From Achatina immaculata (lineage: Eukaryota > Mollusca > Gastropoda > Stylommatophora > Achatinidae), in assembly GCA_009760885.1 (NCBI GenBank), contig CM019714.1, forward strand, positions 1,114,933 through 1,178,932: a stretch of DNA of 64,000 nucleotides. The letters are read 5' to 3'. This document shows, in pieces, positions 45,516-57,378 of the stretch. Under the pieces are notes generated by a model. The model saw only the letters and a list, made by a program, of their open reading frames with translations. It did not search any database and was not told the origin of the DNA. The first letter of the stretch is position 1; every line of letters begins with the position of its first letter. The position numbers were made by a program, and so were the translations under genes.

Positions 45516-46272
45516 CTAAGCTTACATTCACGATCCATGTCCTCAACGACAGACATAGAATTCTAAGCTTACATTCATGCTTTATGTCCTCAACGACAGA
45601 CATGGAATTCTAAGCTTACATTCATGCTTTATGTCCTCAACGACAGACATACAATTCTAAGCTTACATTCACGATCCATGTCCTCAACAACAGACATACA
45701 ATTCTAGGCTTACATTCACGATCCATGTCCTCAACGATAGACATACAATTCTAGGCTTACATTCACACTCCATGTCCTCAACGATAGACATACAATTCTA
45801 GGCTTACATTCACGATCCATGTCCTCAACGGCAGACATACAATTCTAGGCTTACATTCACGATCCATGTCCTCAACGGCAGACATACAATTCTAGGCTTA
45901 CATTCACGATCCATGTCCTCAACGGCAGACATACAATTCTAGGCTTACATTCACGATCCATGTCCTCAACGGCAGACATACAATTCAAAGCTTACATTCA
46001 CGATCCATGTCCTCAACGGCAGACATACAATTCTAAGCTTACATTCACGATCCATGTCCTCAACGGCAGACATACAATTCAAAGCTTACATTCACGATCC
46101 ATGTCATCAACGACAGACATACAATTCTAAGTTTACATTCACGATCCATGTCCTCAACGGCAGACATATAATTCTAAGCTTACATTCACGATCCATGTCC
46201 TCAACGACAAACATACAATTCTAAGCTTACATTCACGATCCATGTCCTCAACGGCATACAGATCTAGACTTA
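45516..46272 (-). repeat. Minisatellite, 47-bp unit, each copy carrying a 5' splice site
   Basis: The minus-strand unit contains GAGGACATGGATCGTGAAT|GT followed by AAGCTTAGAATTGTATGTCT. About 16 copies follow the candidate first coding exon, whose own end is GGGACCATTGACCCTGAAT|G with GTAAGT donor. Nearly all copies keep GAAT|GTAAGC. About 24 bases of each unit align with the exon end. Confidence 0.9.
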
Positions 46273-46273
46273 C

Positions 46274-46400
46274 ATTCAGGGTCAATGGTCCCAATGGAAG
46301 CGTCTATCTCGCTCTCTGGGGGTGACAAGATGACTTGCGTTGTCTTGACTGTTAAACCCTCTCTCGGAGTGTCCATTAGGATCCTCGATACATTACTCAT
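46274..46400 (-). CDS. Candidate first coding exon of the CARD gene
   Basis: The ATG at 46400 lies in CACCACCATGA, a strong initiation context. There is no stop in 42 codons: MSNVSRILMDTPREGLTVKT, TQVILSPPESEIDASIGTID, PE, then donor GAAT|GTAAGT in phase 1. It is on the same strand as the CARD exons and is the nearest exon-like stretch upstream. A direct join to the CARD1 exon would create TAG, so an intermediate exon must exist, or this exon belongs to another transcript. No domain is recognised. Confidence 0.42.
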
Positions 46401-46560
46401 GGTGGTGTTTTTTGTGAGTGTTAAAATAGGTTTCTATGCACATGGAAATGATAGAAAATCAGCAAAAAACAGAGAAACATAAAGATCAATTTTATTTGGA
46501 AAACTTTTAATCGATGTACCTGAAAAAATCACAAGAGAATTACCTGAAACTAACTTCATG

Positions 46561-46574
46561 TAATAAGTATTAGT

Positions 46575-46636
<62 letters not shown>
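46561..46636. repeat. (GTT)n microsatellite
   Basis: About 21 GTT units with no interruption, roughly 175 bp upstream of the candidate start codon at 46400. Confidence 0.97.
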
Positions 46637-46814
46637 CAAGCAGGCACCAAACATGGCAGGAGACCGTGTCTTTGTTTGTCTAAAGTTGGTACCTTCTAGA
46701 GAGACTGAATCTAAGCTACGGAATTTCTGTGTCACGACCTAGTTTTTTTTCCAGATGTCACGATCCCTCGTGTCTACTGAACATTTCCTAAAGACTATGC
46801 TACAAACACCTTTT

Positions 46815-47045
46815 TTGGAAGTGCGAGTTAGCGCAGTTCGTTAATACATTGTTCTCTCGTGGCTAGACGGTTGCTCGTCCTACCGGAGTCCGTGGTTCGA
46901 GTCCCAGGTAATTCTCTTGTGATATTTCTTTCTCTCGTGTCTTACTACAGTGCTTTGTCTACGATTTTTTTTCGAGATCTAATCCTACAAAATTCTGTTC
47001 TCTTACTTTCCACCCGCGTTACTTCCAAAACGTTCCTCAGTTTCT
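46815..47045 (+). mobile_element. SINE-2 (tRNA-derived), plus copy
   Basis: The head GCGAGTTAGCGCAGTTCG resembles an A box and GTGGTTCGAGTCCC is a good B box. The body ACTACAGTGCTTTGTCTACG is shared, in inverted orientation, with 49020-49255. Confidence 0.75.
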
Positions 47046-47699
47046 GACGACGCGGACATTCTGGGGAGTGGGTCCCTGTGTAAAATTATTGTACAGAATC
47101 AATTCCATGATCACCACGTGTGTATCACACATTAAAATAAGTGGAGATGAATGAAGATTCCATAAATGACGTTATTTGTCATAAAAAACAAAGAAAAGAA
47201 AAAAAGCACAACTGATGTGAAACGATTTTTTGGCGCTAAAAAAATTTTAGGGCTGAGCAATAAAGTCTACTTTATACTTACCTTAACTGTGTCATAATCC
47301 AATATAGAATATATGGTCATTCAAATTTCAACACAGAAAAATCAATATTTAGGGATGTTTGTGACATTCAATAAATCTAACAAATCTACAGCTATGAGAA
47401 ACACATATAGTAAGAAATGCCTAATCGGTCGGTGTGACCATTCTACCACTCGATCTAGAAAAAAACTTGCATTTTACACTCATATCTTGATATCCAATAT
47501 GGCTCCCTTTATCAGGCGTGCTTAAACACTAGTTTAACTTTGTATTCAGAAGAGCTCTGACTGTTTAAATAAAAAGTTACAACATGTTTTCAACGAAAGA
47601 AAGTCCGAAAACTTATAGGGCTGTGTCGGTGGGAGAGCACATACCGCAACAGGAGTTTGGGGCTGGCAAGGGTGAAAACAGTTAACAGATATTGCAAGG
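47046..47699. other. Intergenic, nothing recognised
   Basis: No exon or element recognised. Confidence 0.35.
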
Positions 47700-48120
47700 C
47701 AAAGCATATTTCATCCCTTACCCGTAATTTCCTCACTTACTACGAGTATGTTACTTCTGTTGAAGATTGTGCCTAGATATTTGTATGTTTCTATTTTCCT
47801 GATGGTCATGTCTCCAACAATTATATATTCTGGACCATCCTGCCTTTGGTCTTTTGATATCTTATTATGCTCTGTCTTTTCCTGGTTAATGGTCAAGCCC
47901 ACTTTTAGTGCAACACCTCTCATGTGTATGCAGGTATTGGTGACTGTCGATGTTATCAGCGCAAACTAGTATAGCTTGTTCTTCTGTACTGCTTTCTTGT
48001 TTCATCTTTTCTAATTACTTTCTCCAGTACCAGGTTGAATAGCAATGGAGATAACGTATCACTTTGTTTTAAACCAGTTCTTATATAGGAAGGTTCCACC
48101 TTTTGTTTTCTTTTTACATC
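47700..48120 (-). mobile_element. Non-LTR retrotransposon RT fragment (family E)
   Basis: The minus strand reads TGLKQSDTLSPLLFNLVLEK (RT block 5 pattern) and then VGLTINQEKTEHN and ETYKYLGTIFNRSN (post-YADD region). The order is correct for one element with deletions. 48121-48340 next to it is unassigned. Confidence 0.8.
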
Positions 48121-48389
48121 ACTGCCACACGATGTGGATGTCTTGTCGTGCCAGGACAGCTTGCTTACCCTGACCACCCCCCAGAGCTATACCAGCGGGA
48201 GTTTTACTCCTTGCAGATCCAACCAAGCAGGGAAGGTCTGCGTGGGGAGGGTTCAGACAAAGCGTGCACCCTGGTCCTCCAGTATGGAGGTTGGTGCGTG
48301 GCCCCAAAGACCCCCCCCCCCAAAAAAAAAAAGTAGTGTTATGGAACAGGTAGGGAAGCCTGGATGCTGGACTGATAAAAATGGATTAC

Positions 48390-48975
48390 GAACCTGGAGA
48401 GTGAAAACTTATTATGAGATTTGCTACACGGAATATAAGAAGCTTAGACAGATATGGACGTCTAAAAAAAATATAAGCACGAAGATGAAAATCAGGATAT
48501 TTAAGAGTAATGTTCTAAGTGTTCTACTCTGTGAAAGTGAATGCTGGAAAATCACCAAAACCATAGAAAACAAGTTGAAATCTTTCCAGACTAAATGTTT
48601 ACGAAGAATTAGAAAAATATTTTGGCCAAACACCATAAGAAATAAGATCTTGTTGGCAGGAATGCAAATGAACCCACTGACAGCAATTATTGAGGAAAGA
48701 CGCTGGCGATGGTTGGGACATGTGCTCCGAATGACTGACAACTCACTACCAAAAATAGCACTAAGATGGACACCACAGGGGAGCAGAAGTAAGGGTAGAC
48801 CAAAAGAGACATGGAGAAGACCAACAGAAAGGATGTTGAGCAATAGAGGGCTCACCTGGGCAAGAGCAGAAAAAAAGGCAAATGACAGGCATTTGTGGAA
48901 AACCCTTGCGGAAATCTCGTGTGCACTGGGCACTTAAGGTTCAGAGAGAGAGAGACAGACAGACAGACAGATAAG
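48390..48975 (+). mobile_element. LINE family A, 3' fragment with (GA)n tail
   Basis: The plus strand encodes IRIFKSNVLSVLLCESECWK, KLKSFQTKCLRRIRKIFWPN, AIIEERRWRWLGHVLRMTDN, RSKGRPKETW and LWKTLAEISCALGT then stop. The terminus is CACTTAAGGTTCAGAGAGAG, running into AGACAGACAGAC. It is 5'-truncated in the post-RT region. Confidence 0.87.
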
Positions 48976-49019
48976 GGGCAACTAAAGAATATAAATCACA
49001 AGCAGGAAAATGAAGGAAT

Positions 49020-49255
49020 CACGAGCAACATTTTGTCCTTCCTGGTCTCCTTGGAAAAAAGGTAAAGTAAGAGGACACAGTTTTGTAGGTTTAAACCTCG
49101 AAAACATCGTAGACGAAGTACTTTAGTGAGACGTGAGAGAAAGAAAAGTCACAAGAGAATTACCTGGGATTCGAACACGGACTCCGGTAGGACGAGCACC
49201 CATCTAGCCACGATTGAACAGAGTACTATCGACTTAGCCAACTAGCACCCCGCTG
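49020..49255 (-). mobile_element. SINE-2, minus copy
   Basis: The minus strand has GTGTTCGAATCCCAGG (B box) preceded by a gtTGGCTAAGTCGATAGTA-type A-box region. It shares the body with 46815-47045 and is about 2 kb away in inverted orientation. Confidence 0.75.
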
Positions 49256-49405
49256 TTCTCTCGGCTATATTCTACAGAGATGAAATGTACAGCTTCATCC
49301 CGTTTAATACCCACATTGAGATAAATTCTTCATATGGAACGAATAAAAGCACAAGTGCAGTGTGAAGTAACACTGAGCTGAGAATAATTCTTTTTTTTTT
49401 ACTAT

Positions 49406-52400
49406 GTCATTCACTCATTCATTTGCATGTCCCTTGCCGAACTTTGCCTCCCTAATAGCACTCCTGTAGGCCTCTCGATTGTAAGCAAGATCCCCTGCTG
49501 CTGATGCATCCATTCGCAGATTATCAACGATGTCTTGCAGCCATCTTCGCTTTGGTCTTCCTCTCTTTATTTTTCCCATAATGTATCCTTCAAAGACGGT
49601 CTTCTCTAGATTATCATGACGTTTAATGTGTCCAAAATATTTAAGTTTTCTCTCTTTAATAGCCAGCCTTCTTCAATATTAAGTTCTTGTAGTATGGATA
49701 TATTTGTTCTTTTTTGTGTCCATGATATTTGAAGAACTCTTCTGTAACATTTACATTCAAAGACATTTATGTATAGCTCAGCTGTTTTGTTAAGTGTCCA
49801 GGTCTCACATGCATATGTTGCGATGGGAAAGATGCATGCCATTTAAAATCTTATCTTTGTAGTTCTGTCTGTTCCTCTCCACAGATTCTTTAGTTGTTTT
49901 ACTTTGTGAAGAGCGATAGATGTCTTCTTTTTAATTTCCCTCATTGTATTTCCATTATTAGTTGGTAGTGATCCAAGATATTTGAAACTCTCCACTTCTT
50001 CCAGTTTTTCCTCATTGGTACATATTTCAGCTGCCTTGTTTGCTTTGCATTAAGATAGAGGTTTTACTCTTCGCTGTTCTAACGGAGTGACATGATTAGT
50101 TTTTTCATTCCTTTTTGTGTTGTGGACAGTAATACTGTATCATCAGCATATCTAATCTCTGGTACTTCATAACCTCCAATTGTTATGGCATCGTAATATT
50201 CTTTGTCTACATCTTCTCTAACATTCCTCATTATATTTTCAGTATACAAGTTAAATAAGTAAGGTGACAATATGCACCTCTGACGGACCTTTGTTTTATG
50301 TCAAACCAAGTTGTTTCACCATTTATTCTCACTGCCGAATGTTGGTCTAGATACAGCAGTGATGTTAATTGTATCAAATGTATTGGAAATCCCATTTTTT
50401 CCATTATTTCCCAAAGTTTCTGGTGTTGTACACAATCAAATGCCTTTGAATAGTCTGTAAAAGATAAATATAGCTTCACATTAAATTCTCTGCATTTCTC
50501 TATTATTAATCTTATATTGAATATATGATCTCTTGATCCTCTTCCTTGCTTGAAACCAACTTGGACCATTTTGGCTTCCTCTTCTACTTTCTTACGAAGT
50601 CTGCCCATTATGATTTTTAACAGAATTTTACTGGCATGACTAATCAGGGCAACAATTCTGTAGTTTGTGCATAATTTCAGGTTACCCTTTTTTGGCAGTG
50701 GTATGAATACAGTTCTTTTCCACTCTTTTGACCAAATACCTGAATGCCATATCTTTTTTAAATAATGCATGATAGATTGTTGCACATTCTTTTCCTCCTG
50801 CTTTAATAAGTTCACCTGTTATCTCATCACATCCTGGTGATTTATCATTTTTCAGATTCTTTATTGCTTATAAAACTTCTTTTATTGTCGGTTCGGGTTC
50901 CTTCTCCTCCAATAATAATTCACACTGATGATTTCTGCTTTCACAGTCGGTTGTTTCATACATTCCTCTGCAATATTCATTCCATCTTTCTAGAATTTCC
51001 TCTGTCTTTGTCAAGATATTCCCCATCTCGTCACAAATTACATTTAGTTTAGGTGTGACATTTCTCGTCAATGTCTTCATTTCTTTAAACATTTCACTAT
51101 CTCTTCCACACTTCTGATGTCCTTCTATTCTTTCACAATAATCTTGTATGTAATGTTTTTTTTTGTCTTTTCTTATGTTTCTTCGTATTTCTTTCGTTAA
51201 AGTTTTATGTTCCTCTTTGCTGTTGTTTGTCATTTTCCATTGCGTCCTCATTTCTCTACGTTGTTTTATCAGTTCTTTTGTGCCTGCAGTAATCCATCCA
51301 TTCTTTTGTGTTTTCTTTACTGGAACCACGTCTTTAGCTGTTGTTATTAAGATATCTCTGGCCTGAGTAGCCAGTTCATCTTGTGTCATCTCCTCCTTTA
51401 CAGCCATCAGGATTTCAAAACGGTTCTTCACTTCTATACCGTATTGCTCTGGTATCTTTGTAAGATCAAAGCGAAGTGGTCTTGAGCCCGTAACTGTTTT
51501 TTTTTTATCTTTATCTTCATGTCTGCTATTAATAACTCATGGTCTGTGTCACAATCAGCACCTGGTAAAGTTTTTGCTGATGTTATACTTGATCTCCAGC
51601 TTCTTTGCATTAAAATTTAATCTATTTGATTCTTGGTTTTCCCATCAGGTGATGTCCACGTATAAAGTCTTCTTGGATGTTGTTTAAAAAGTGTGTTAGC
51701 GATCATTAGCTCATTTCCCATGCAAAACGCCATTAGATTGTCACCTGCCTGATTTCTATGTCCTATGCTAAATTTCCCTGCAACATATCCTTCGTCTTCT
51801 GCTCTTTCTGTACCAATCTTTGCTTTAAAATTCCCATTACTATTACACTATCATTTTCCCTTACCTGGTCTATCGTCGTCTGCAGTGTGTTATAAAAGTC
51901 TTCTACTTCCTCTTCTTCTGCTGCTGATGTAGGTGCATATATCTGGATGATTGTTACCTTTCTAGGAGTGCCCTTAAGTCTGATAGTGAGAATTCTATCA
52001 CTTACTATATTTGTAACCTAGTAATGCATTTTATGTTGATTTGTCCAAGTAAAAAGCCATTCTATTCTTTCCTCCTAATTCTCCATCAGAGTATGTAAAG
52101 ATATTATCATTCTCGCTCTTAAAGTGTCCTGATCCTTTTCATCGATGTTCGCAGATTCCCAAAATGTGTATCCTCATTCTTTTCATCTCGTCGCTTATTA
52201 TTTGATACTTCCCCTCATACATACTTCTCACATTCCATGTTCCTACTCTTATTTTTCTTTTTAGTTTGATGCAGGGGTTTTTCTTAGTAACACCATCAGG
52301 ATTTTGTCCGTCATCACAATTACTAGTACTGACCTCTGCCTCACACTCTTCCCCATTGTTAAAATTAGATCTATCTGGCCTGGGGGCCTCACCACCAGAT

Positions 52401-52540
52401 CTTTTTCCTACCTGACCTTCCCTGTTGCTGTTTGGGTTTCTTGGTATATTTCCAGAAGATAGTTTACCATTGCTTTCCTTCCGGGCAGTGACTGTACTAG
52501 TCAGTGATCGTAGCCATTGTCCCTACATTGAGATAATCTG
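49406..52540 (-). mobile_element. LINE family C, near full-length but inactivated
   Basis: The minus strand shows the order of an endonuclease/RT retrotransposon. The endonuclease start is RVGTWNVRSMYEGKYQII near 52245 (TWNVRS motif). A linker follows (RWNEYCRGMYETTDCES near 50960). RT motifs are GNLKLCTNYRIVALISHASK, FTDYSKAFDCVQHQKLW near 50440, and PEIRYADDTVLLSTTQKG near 50130 (catalytic YADD). The C-terminal TWTLNKTAELYINVFECKCY and LQELNIEEGW follow near 49740. The frame is broken by several frameshifts and stops, so it cannot be active as read. The 3' end at 49406-49430 carries the ATGAATGAGTG-type tail. It is the master-like copy for the other family C fragments in the window. Confidence 0.9.
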
Positions 52541-52544
52541 CCTT

Positions 52545-53165
52545 TCATTCATTCATTTGCATCCCCTTATGGAACTTTGCCTCCCTAAAGGCCTCTCGGT
52601 TGTGAGCAAGATGGCCTTTTGTTGATGCATCCATTTGCAGATCATCAACGATGTCTTGCAGCCATCTTCGCTTTGTTCTTCCTCTCTTTCTTTTTCCCAT
52701 TATGTACTCTTCCTAGACGGTTTTCTCTAAATTATCATGACGTTTAGTATGTCCAAAATATTTAAGTTTTCTCTCTTTAATTCTCTTTACTAGCCAGCCT
52801 TCTTCAATATTAAGTTCTTGTAGTATGGATATATTTGTTCTTTTTTGTGTCCACGATATTTGAAGAACTCTTCTGTAGCATTTACATTCAAAGACATTTA
52901 TGTGTTTCTCAGCTGTTTTGTTAAGTGTCCAGGTCTCACAGGCATATGTTGCGATGGGAAAGATGCGTGCTCTTAAAAATATTATTTTTGTAGTTCTGTC
53001 TGTTCCTCTCCACATATTCTTTAGTTTTTTTTTACTTTCTGAAGAGCGACAGATGTCCTTCTTTTAATTTCCCTCATTGTATCTCCATTATTAGTTAGTA
53101 GTGATCCAAGACATTCATAACTCTTCACTTCTTCCAGTTTTTCCTCATTGATACATATATCATCT
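52545..53165 (-). mobile_element. LINE family C, second 3' fragment in tandem
   Basis: The minus strand encodes ATYACETWTLNKTAEKHINV, FECKCYRRVLQISWTQKRTN, LNIEEGWLVKRIKERKLKYF and GHTKRHDNLEKTV. It lies head-to-tail, a few bases from the 5' end of the long copy. Confidence 0.88.
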
Positions 53166-53504
53166 GCCTACTATCTTAGAATGGTGACCATAACCAATAT
53201 TATCTGTCAGCTGCTCTCCCATTCCATCCACCACCTAGTCCCATGGCTTCAAGTCACCTTGATTGGGGGGGGGGGGGGCTATACGAGTACTCCACCTTGC
53301 CCAAGGGTGTCTCATAGAACTATGTAAGGTAAAGGTAAGGTAAAATTCCCGTTGTCACGCCATTAAGGCATATTGGCGAAACTATGTACTGTAAAAATAT
53401 TCACCATGCTACTCTGTACTAAATGTGTTATGGAGCTGTGCGCACTAGTCAGAATGTGAAAGTTTTGTCTCAAAATGTGAATATTAAATGGTTGTTTGAA
53501 ATAA

Positions 53505-53795
53505 CAGATGAGCAAACAACAACCTGTCTCACGGGTGATAGACATATGTAGGCCATGTGATGAGAAGAAACAATCAGAGATTACCAAAACAAGCTACCAA
53601 GTGGAGAACAACAGGCTGAAGAAAAAGAGATCAACCGCGTGAAACTCTAAAGAGGACATTGTTAAGAGAAGCCAGTTTAGTGGGCATAACATCTCTTGAT
53701 GAGGTGGAAAGACTCGCCTAGAACAGGAAAACTTGACAAACAACTGTGCGGCCCTATGTGACATTTAACAGCACGGGAAGGATGTTAAGATGTTT
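53505..53795 (+). mobile_element. LINE family B, 3' fragment
   Basis: The plus strand carries the decayed VGHVMRRNNQRLPKQATKW-type region and the 3' terminus CAGCACGGGAAGGATGTTAA. Confidence 0.78.
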
Positions 53796-54299
53796 GAAAT
53801 GGTAAAATAGTAAGACAGAATTCCCCCCCCCCCCCCCCCGGATTTCAAATTGAGAAATTATTACCAAATTATTTCAAAACGATGTTATTTCTCTCAGACA
53901 AAGTGTCTGATAGCCTGCTTTCGATGGCAACCTCTGTTTGTTTGATCCTGGATGTAAACGTCAGGAAGACGATGTGCGTCGGTGCAGATGTTGTTAACGG
54001 TGCAAGTTGGTGCGCCATTAACCAGAGATTAAACGACGTACGCTGTGAACTACGGGAACAGTGCGTATTTGCTGCTGTATTTTGATAAGTGTCTAGAATT
54101 AGGTAATAGTATAAGACATAAGTATACTAATTATTGCCGTTTTATTTGCCAAGATGCTATCTTTGTTGTACTACATAGGCTGATCAGAAAAAAAGGTTAC
54201 TTTAGCCATAATTTAAAGATGCATTAAGTGACGTATGAGATTTTCCACCTAGGCAGCGCAAGCTGTCAGTGTAAATGTTTCAACCATACGCTGTGAGCC
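53796..54299. other. Intergenic, nothing recognised
   Basis: Begins with a C-run (53823-53839). A weak plus frame at 53882-54085 has no recognisable motif. Confidence 0.35.
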
Positions 54300-54612
54300 G
54301 GAGATGCACAGTCACACATCAAAATGGCGCAGTGCCTGGAAAAAGTGGTCTCTCGTTGAAGTGACAGATGCAATAAGATTTTTATGGGCTAAGAACGTGT
54401 CCGGAGCTGGAATTCACTGGCAGCTCGTCGAGTTTTATGGTGAAAAATGTATGAGTAGTCAACATGGAACAAAATGGGTTGCTTGTGTCAGTCAGGCAGG
54501 GATGATGTGGAAGACAGCAGAGGTCTACGTGGGACATGTTGACCAACTGATTCAACAGGACCGAAGGATAACCTTGCGTCATATTGGGTCCCAGTTGGGA
54601 CAGAGCTAGGGC
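54300..54612 (+). mobile_element. mariner-type transposase N-terminal relic
   Basis: The plus strand encodes VTDAIRFLWAKNVSGAGIHW, QLVEFYGEKCMSSQHGTKWV and VDQLIQQDRRITLRHIGSQL, the paired helix-turn-helix region of mariner-type transposases (IRFLWAKN.SG..IH..L...YG...MS). The stop at 54607 and loss of the DDD domain make it a relic. Confidence 0.75.
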
Positions 54613-54769
54613 TGTGTTCAGCACTTCGTGGTGGATGTGTTGCGCTACACTAAGGTTTGTGCCAGATGTGTGCCAGGTGCGTTATCTGAGGATAAGAAAG
54701 CTAAATCATCAGGGACATGACTGAAACAAAGTCTGAATGAAAAAAGATGGTCCTTTTATCAGGCAGATG

Positions 54770-55255
54770 TCTTAGTCAGCTTGGTGAGTTTTAGTCAGCT
54801 TAGTGAGTCTTAGTCAGCTTGGTGAGTCTTGGTCAGCTTAGTGAGTCTTAGTCAGATTGGTGAGTCTTAGGTTAGTGAGTCTTAGTCAGATTGGTGAGTC
54901 TTAGCTTAGTGAGTCTTAGTAAACTTGGTGAATCTCCGTCAATTTTATGAGTTTTAGACAGCTTGGTGAGTCTTCATCATCTTGGCGGGTCTTAGTCAGC
55001 TTGGTGAGTCTTAGTCAACTTGGTGAGTCTTAGCTTAGTGAGTCTTCATCAACTTGATGAGTCTTAGTCAACTTGGTGAGTCTTAGCTTAGTGAGTCTTC
55101 ATCATCTTGGCGGGTCTTAGTCAGCTTGGTGAGTCTTAGTCAACTTGGTGAGTCTTAGCTTAGTGAGTCTTCATCAACTTGGTGAGTCTTAGTCAACTTG
55201 GTGAGTCTTTATCAGCTTGTTGAGTATTTATCAGCTTGGTGAGTCATCAACTTGG
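54770..55255. repeat. Minisatellite, about 19-20-bp unit, about 24 copies
   Basis: The unit is GTGAGTCTTAGTCAGCTTG with variants. Each unit contains GTGAGT. A higher-order pattern (with TTCATCATCTTGGCGGGTC) recurs near 54970 and 55100. Confidence 0.9.
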
Positions 55256-56275
55256 TGATTACGTGAAAAATACTGTGTGCGTATCTTTTTTTTTTAATTC
55301 CACGTGCATTTTTTATCCGGGGATTTTTTTTTGCATAATTGCACGTGTAACTTTTTCCCTGATGAGCCTCATAACTCTAAACATAGCATACGTTTAAGTA
55401 ACTCGCTTGCCGAAACCAAGACTTGACTTGTAAAATAAAAGTTTTGCTTATTCTCGCACTCCTGTGGAATACCCTACCATCCTATTTAAAAGTTAAAAGT
55501 TATATCAACACTTTCAGTTTCAAACTCCACCAATATATGTTCAATGGCGATCACGTGCCTCCTTAACATTCTAAATCCCCAGCGGATGTAGACTTGGGAC
55601 ACCTGTCCAACAGCTAGCGTTTTAATATACAACTTCTGCGTAATGCTGCAAATGGGAGTCCAAAACATTATGCTGTATTGGGTCTTTGAGTGTGCTCTTA
55701 CATGCACACGATCTTTTCATGCTGAAGACAAGATGTCTGTTGGCAGGAATTGTGCGAGAAAGTCTGTTGAATATACCAGCCTGCCATACATGTCCGTGTG
55801 CCGTTTTTTTTTTTTTTGGTCCAAAGTGTGACGCAGTTTAATTGTTAAAAGTATATACCATGAGAATATGGTATTAGGTTATTCTGAAGCTTTAGTTATT
55901 TTATATTCTGAAGCTTTAGTTATTTTATATTTGTAAATGTGTCAAGAGGATAATTCTTTTGTTATTTTACATTTTATTCATGCTCTATAATGTTTTTATA
56001 TATTTAAATTAAACTGAATGACTGAGGAGAAAGAGTGATGAGAGGCAAAGGGCCTGTGTCCTCATTTCTTCACCTTTTCCAAATTAAGCTGAATCCATCA
56101 ATCATTAAATCATGCCAGGCGTGGTATATGAGATATTCCTCGCCATAGAAAAGATTTGTCCAGTTTTCTCTCGACTTTACCCGCAGTGGCAAGAGATGCA
56201 ACAACCAGCTCAACCGGCTCATTTCCGGTTTTTTTTTTTTTTTCAGTATAGGTTTGGGACCAGATACAGTGGTGT
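55256..56275. other. Intergenic, nothing recognised
   Basis: AT-rich, with T-runs and a short duplication (TTCTGAAGCTTTAGTTATTT) near 55880-55930. Confidence 0.4.
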
Positions 56276-57378
56276 CATGACAAAATATCATTCATTTGCA
56301 TGTCCCATGGGGAACTTTGTCTCCCTAACAGCTCTCCTGAAGCTCTCTTGGTTGTAAGCAAGTTGCCATGCTGCTCATGCATCCATTTGCAGAAAATCAA
56401 CAAGGTCTTGCTGCCATTTTCGTCTTGATCTTCCTCTTTATTTTTCCCATTGTTAGCCTTCCGAGACGGTCTTCTCTAAACTCTCATGACATTTAATATG
56501 TCCAAAATATTTCAGTTTTCTCTCTTTAATCCTCTTTACTAGCCAACCTTCTTCAATATTAAGTTCTTGTAGTATGGACATATTTGTTGTTTTTTTTTTT
56601 TGTGTCCATGACATTTGAAGAACTCTTCTATAGAACTTACATTCAAAGGCACTTAAGTATAGACAGACAGAACTACAAAAATAAGATTTTTAAGGGCTTG
56701 CATCTTTCGCATCACAACATATGCCCGTGAGACCTGGACACTTAACAAAACAGCTGAGAAACACATAAATGCCTTTGAATGTAAATGCTACAGAAGAGTT
56801 CTTCACATACCATGGACATAAAAAAGAACAAATGTATCCATACTACAAGAACTTAATATTGAAGAAGGTTGGCTAGTAAAGAGGATTAAAGAGAGAAAAC
56901 TTAAATATTTTTGGACACATTAAACGTCATGATAATCTAGAGAAAACTGTCTTGGAAGGGTACATAATGGGAAAAAGAGAGAGAGAAAGACCAAGGCGAA
57001 GATGGCTGCAAGACATCGTTGATGATCTGCAAATGGATGCATCAGCAGCAGGCCATCTTGCTCACAACCAAGAGGCCTACAGGAGAGCTGTTAGGGAGGC
57101 AAAGTTCTGCAAGGGACATGCAAATGAATGAATGAAATTGTTAAGTGTCCAGGTCTCACAGGCATGTGTTGTGATGGGAAAGATGCATTCATTCATTCAT
57201 TCATTTGTGATGGGAAAGATGCATTCATTCATTCATTCATTTGTGATGGGAAAGATGCATGCCCTTTAAATATCTAATTTTTGTGGTTCTGTCTGTCCCT
57301 CTCCACAGCTTCTTTAGTTGTTTTATTTTTTGAAGAGAGACAGATGTCCTCCTTTTTATCTCTGCCATGACAAAATAT
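56276..57378 (-). mobile_element. LINE family C copy with target duplication and a nested inverse copy
   Basis: The outer minus copy spans 56289-56655 and resumes at 57136-57365. It is flanked by CATGACAAAATAT at 56276-56288 and 57366-57378, a 13-bp target duplication. A plus-strand family C 3' fragment (56656-57135) lies inside, splitting the outer copy between the halves of its TWTLNKTAE-coding region. The inner copy encodes KHINAFECKCYRRVL- and RRWLQDIVDDLQMDAS- type residues. Confidence 0.85.

Noticed and set aside
54300..54612. Host gene encoding a helix-turn-helix protein
   Set aside because: Motifs match a mariner-type transposase N-terminus and the frame stops before the catalytic domain.
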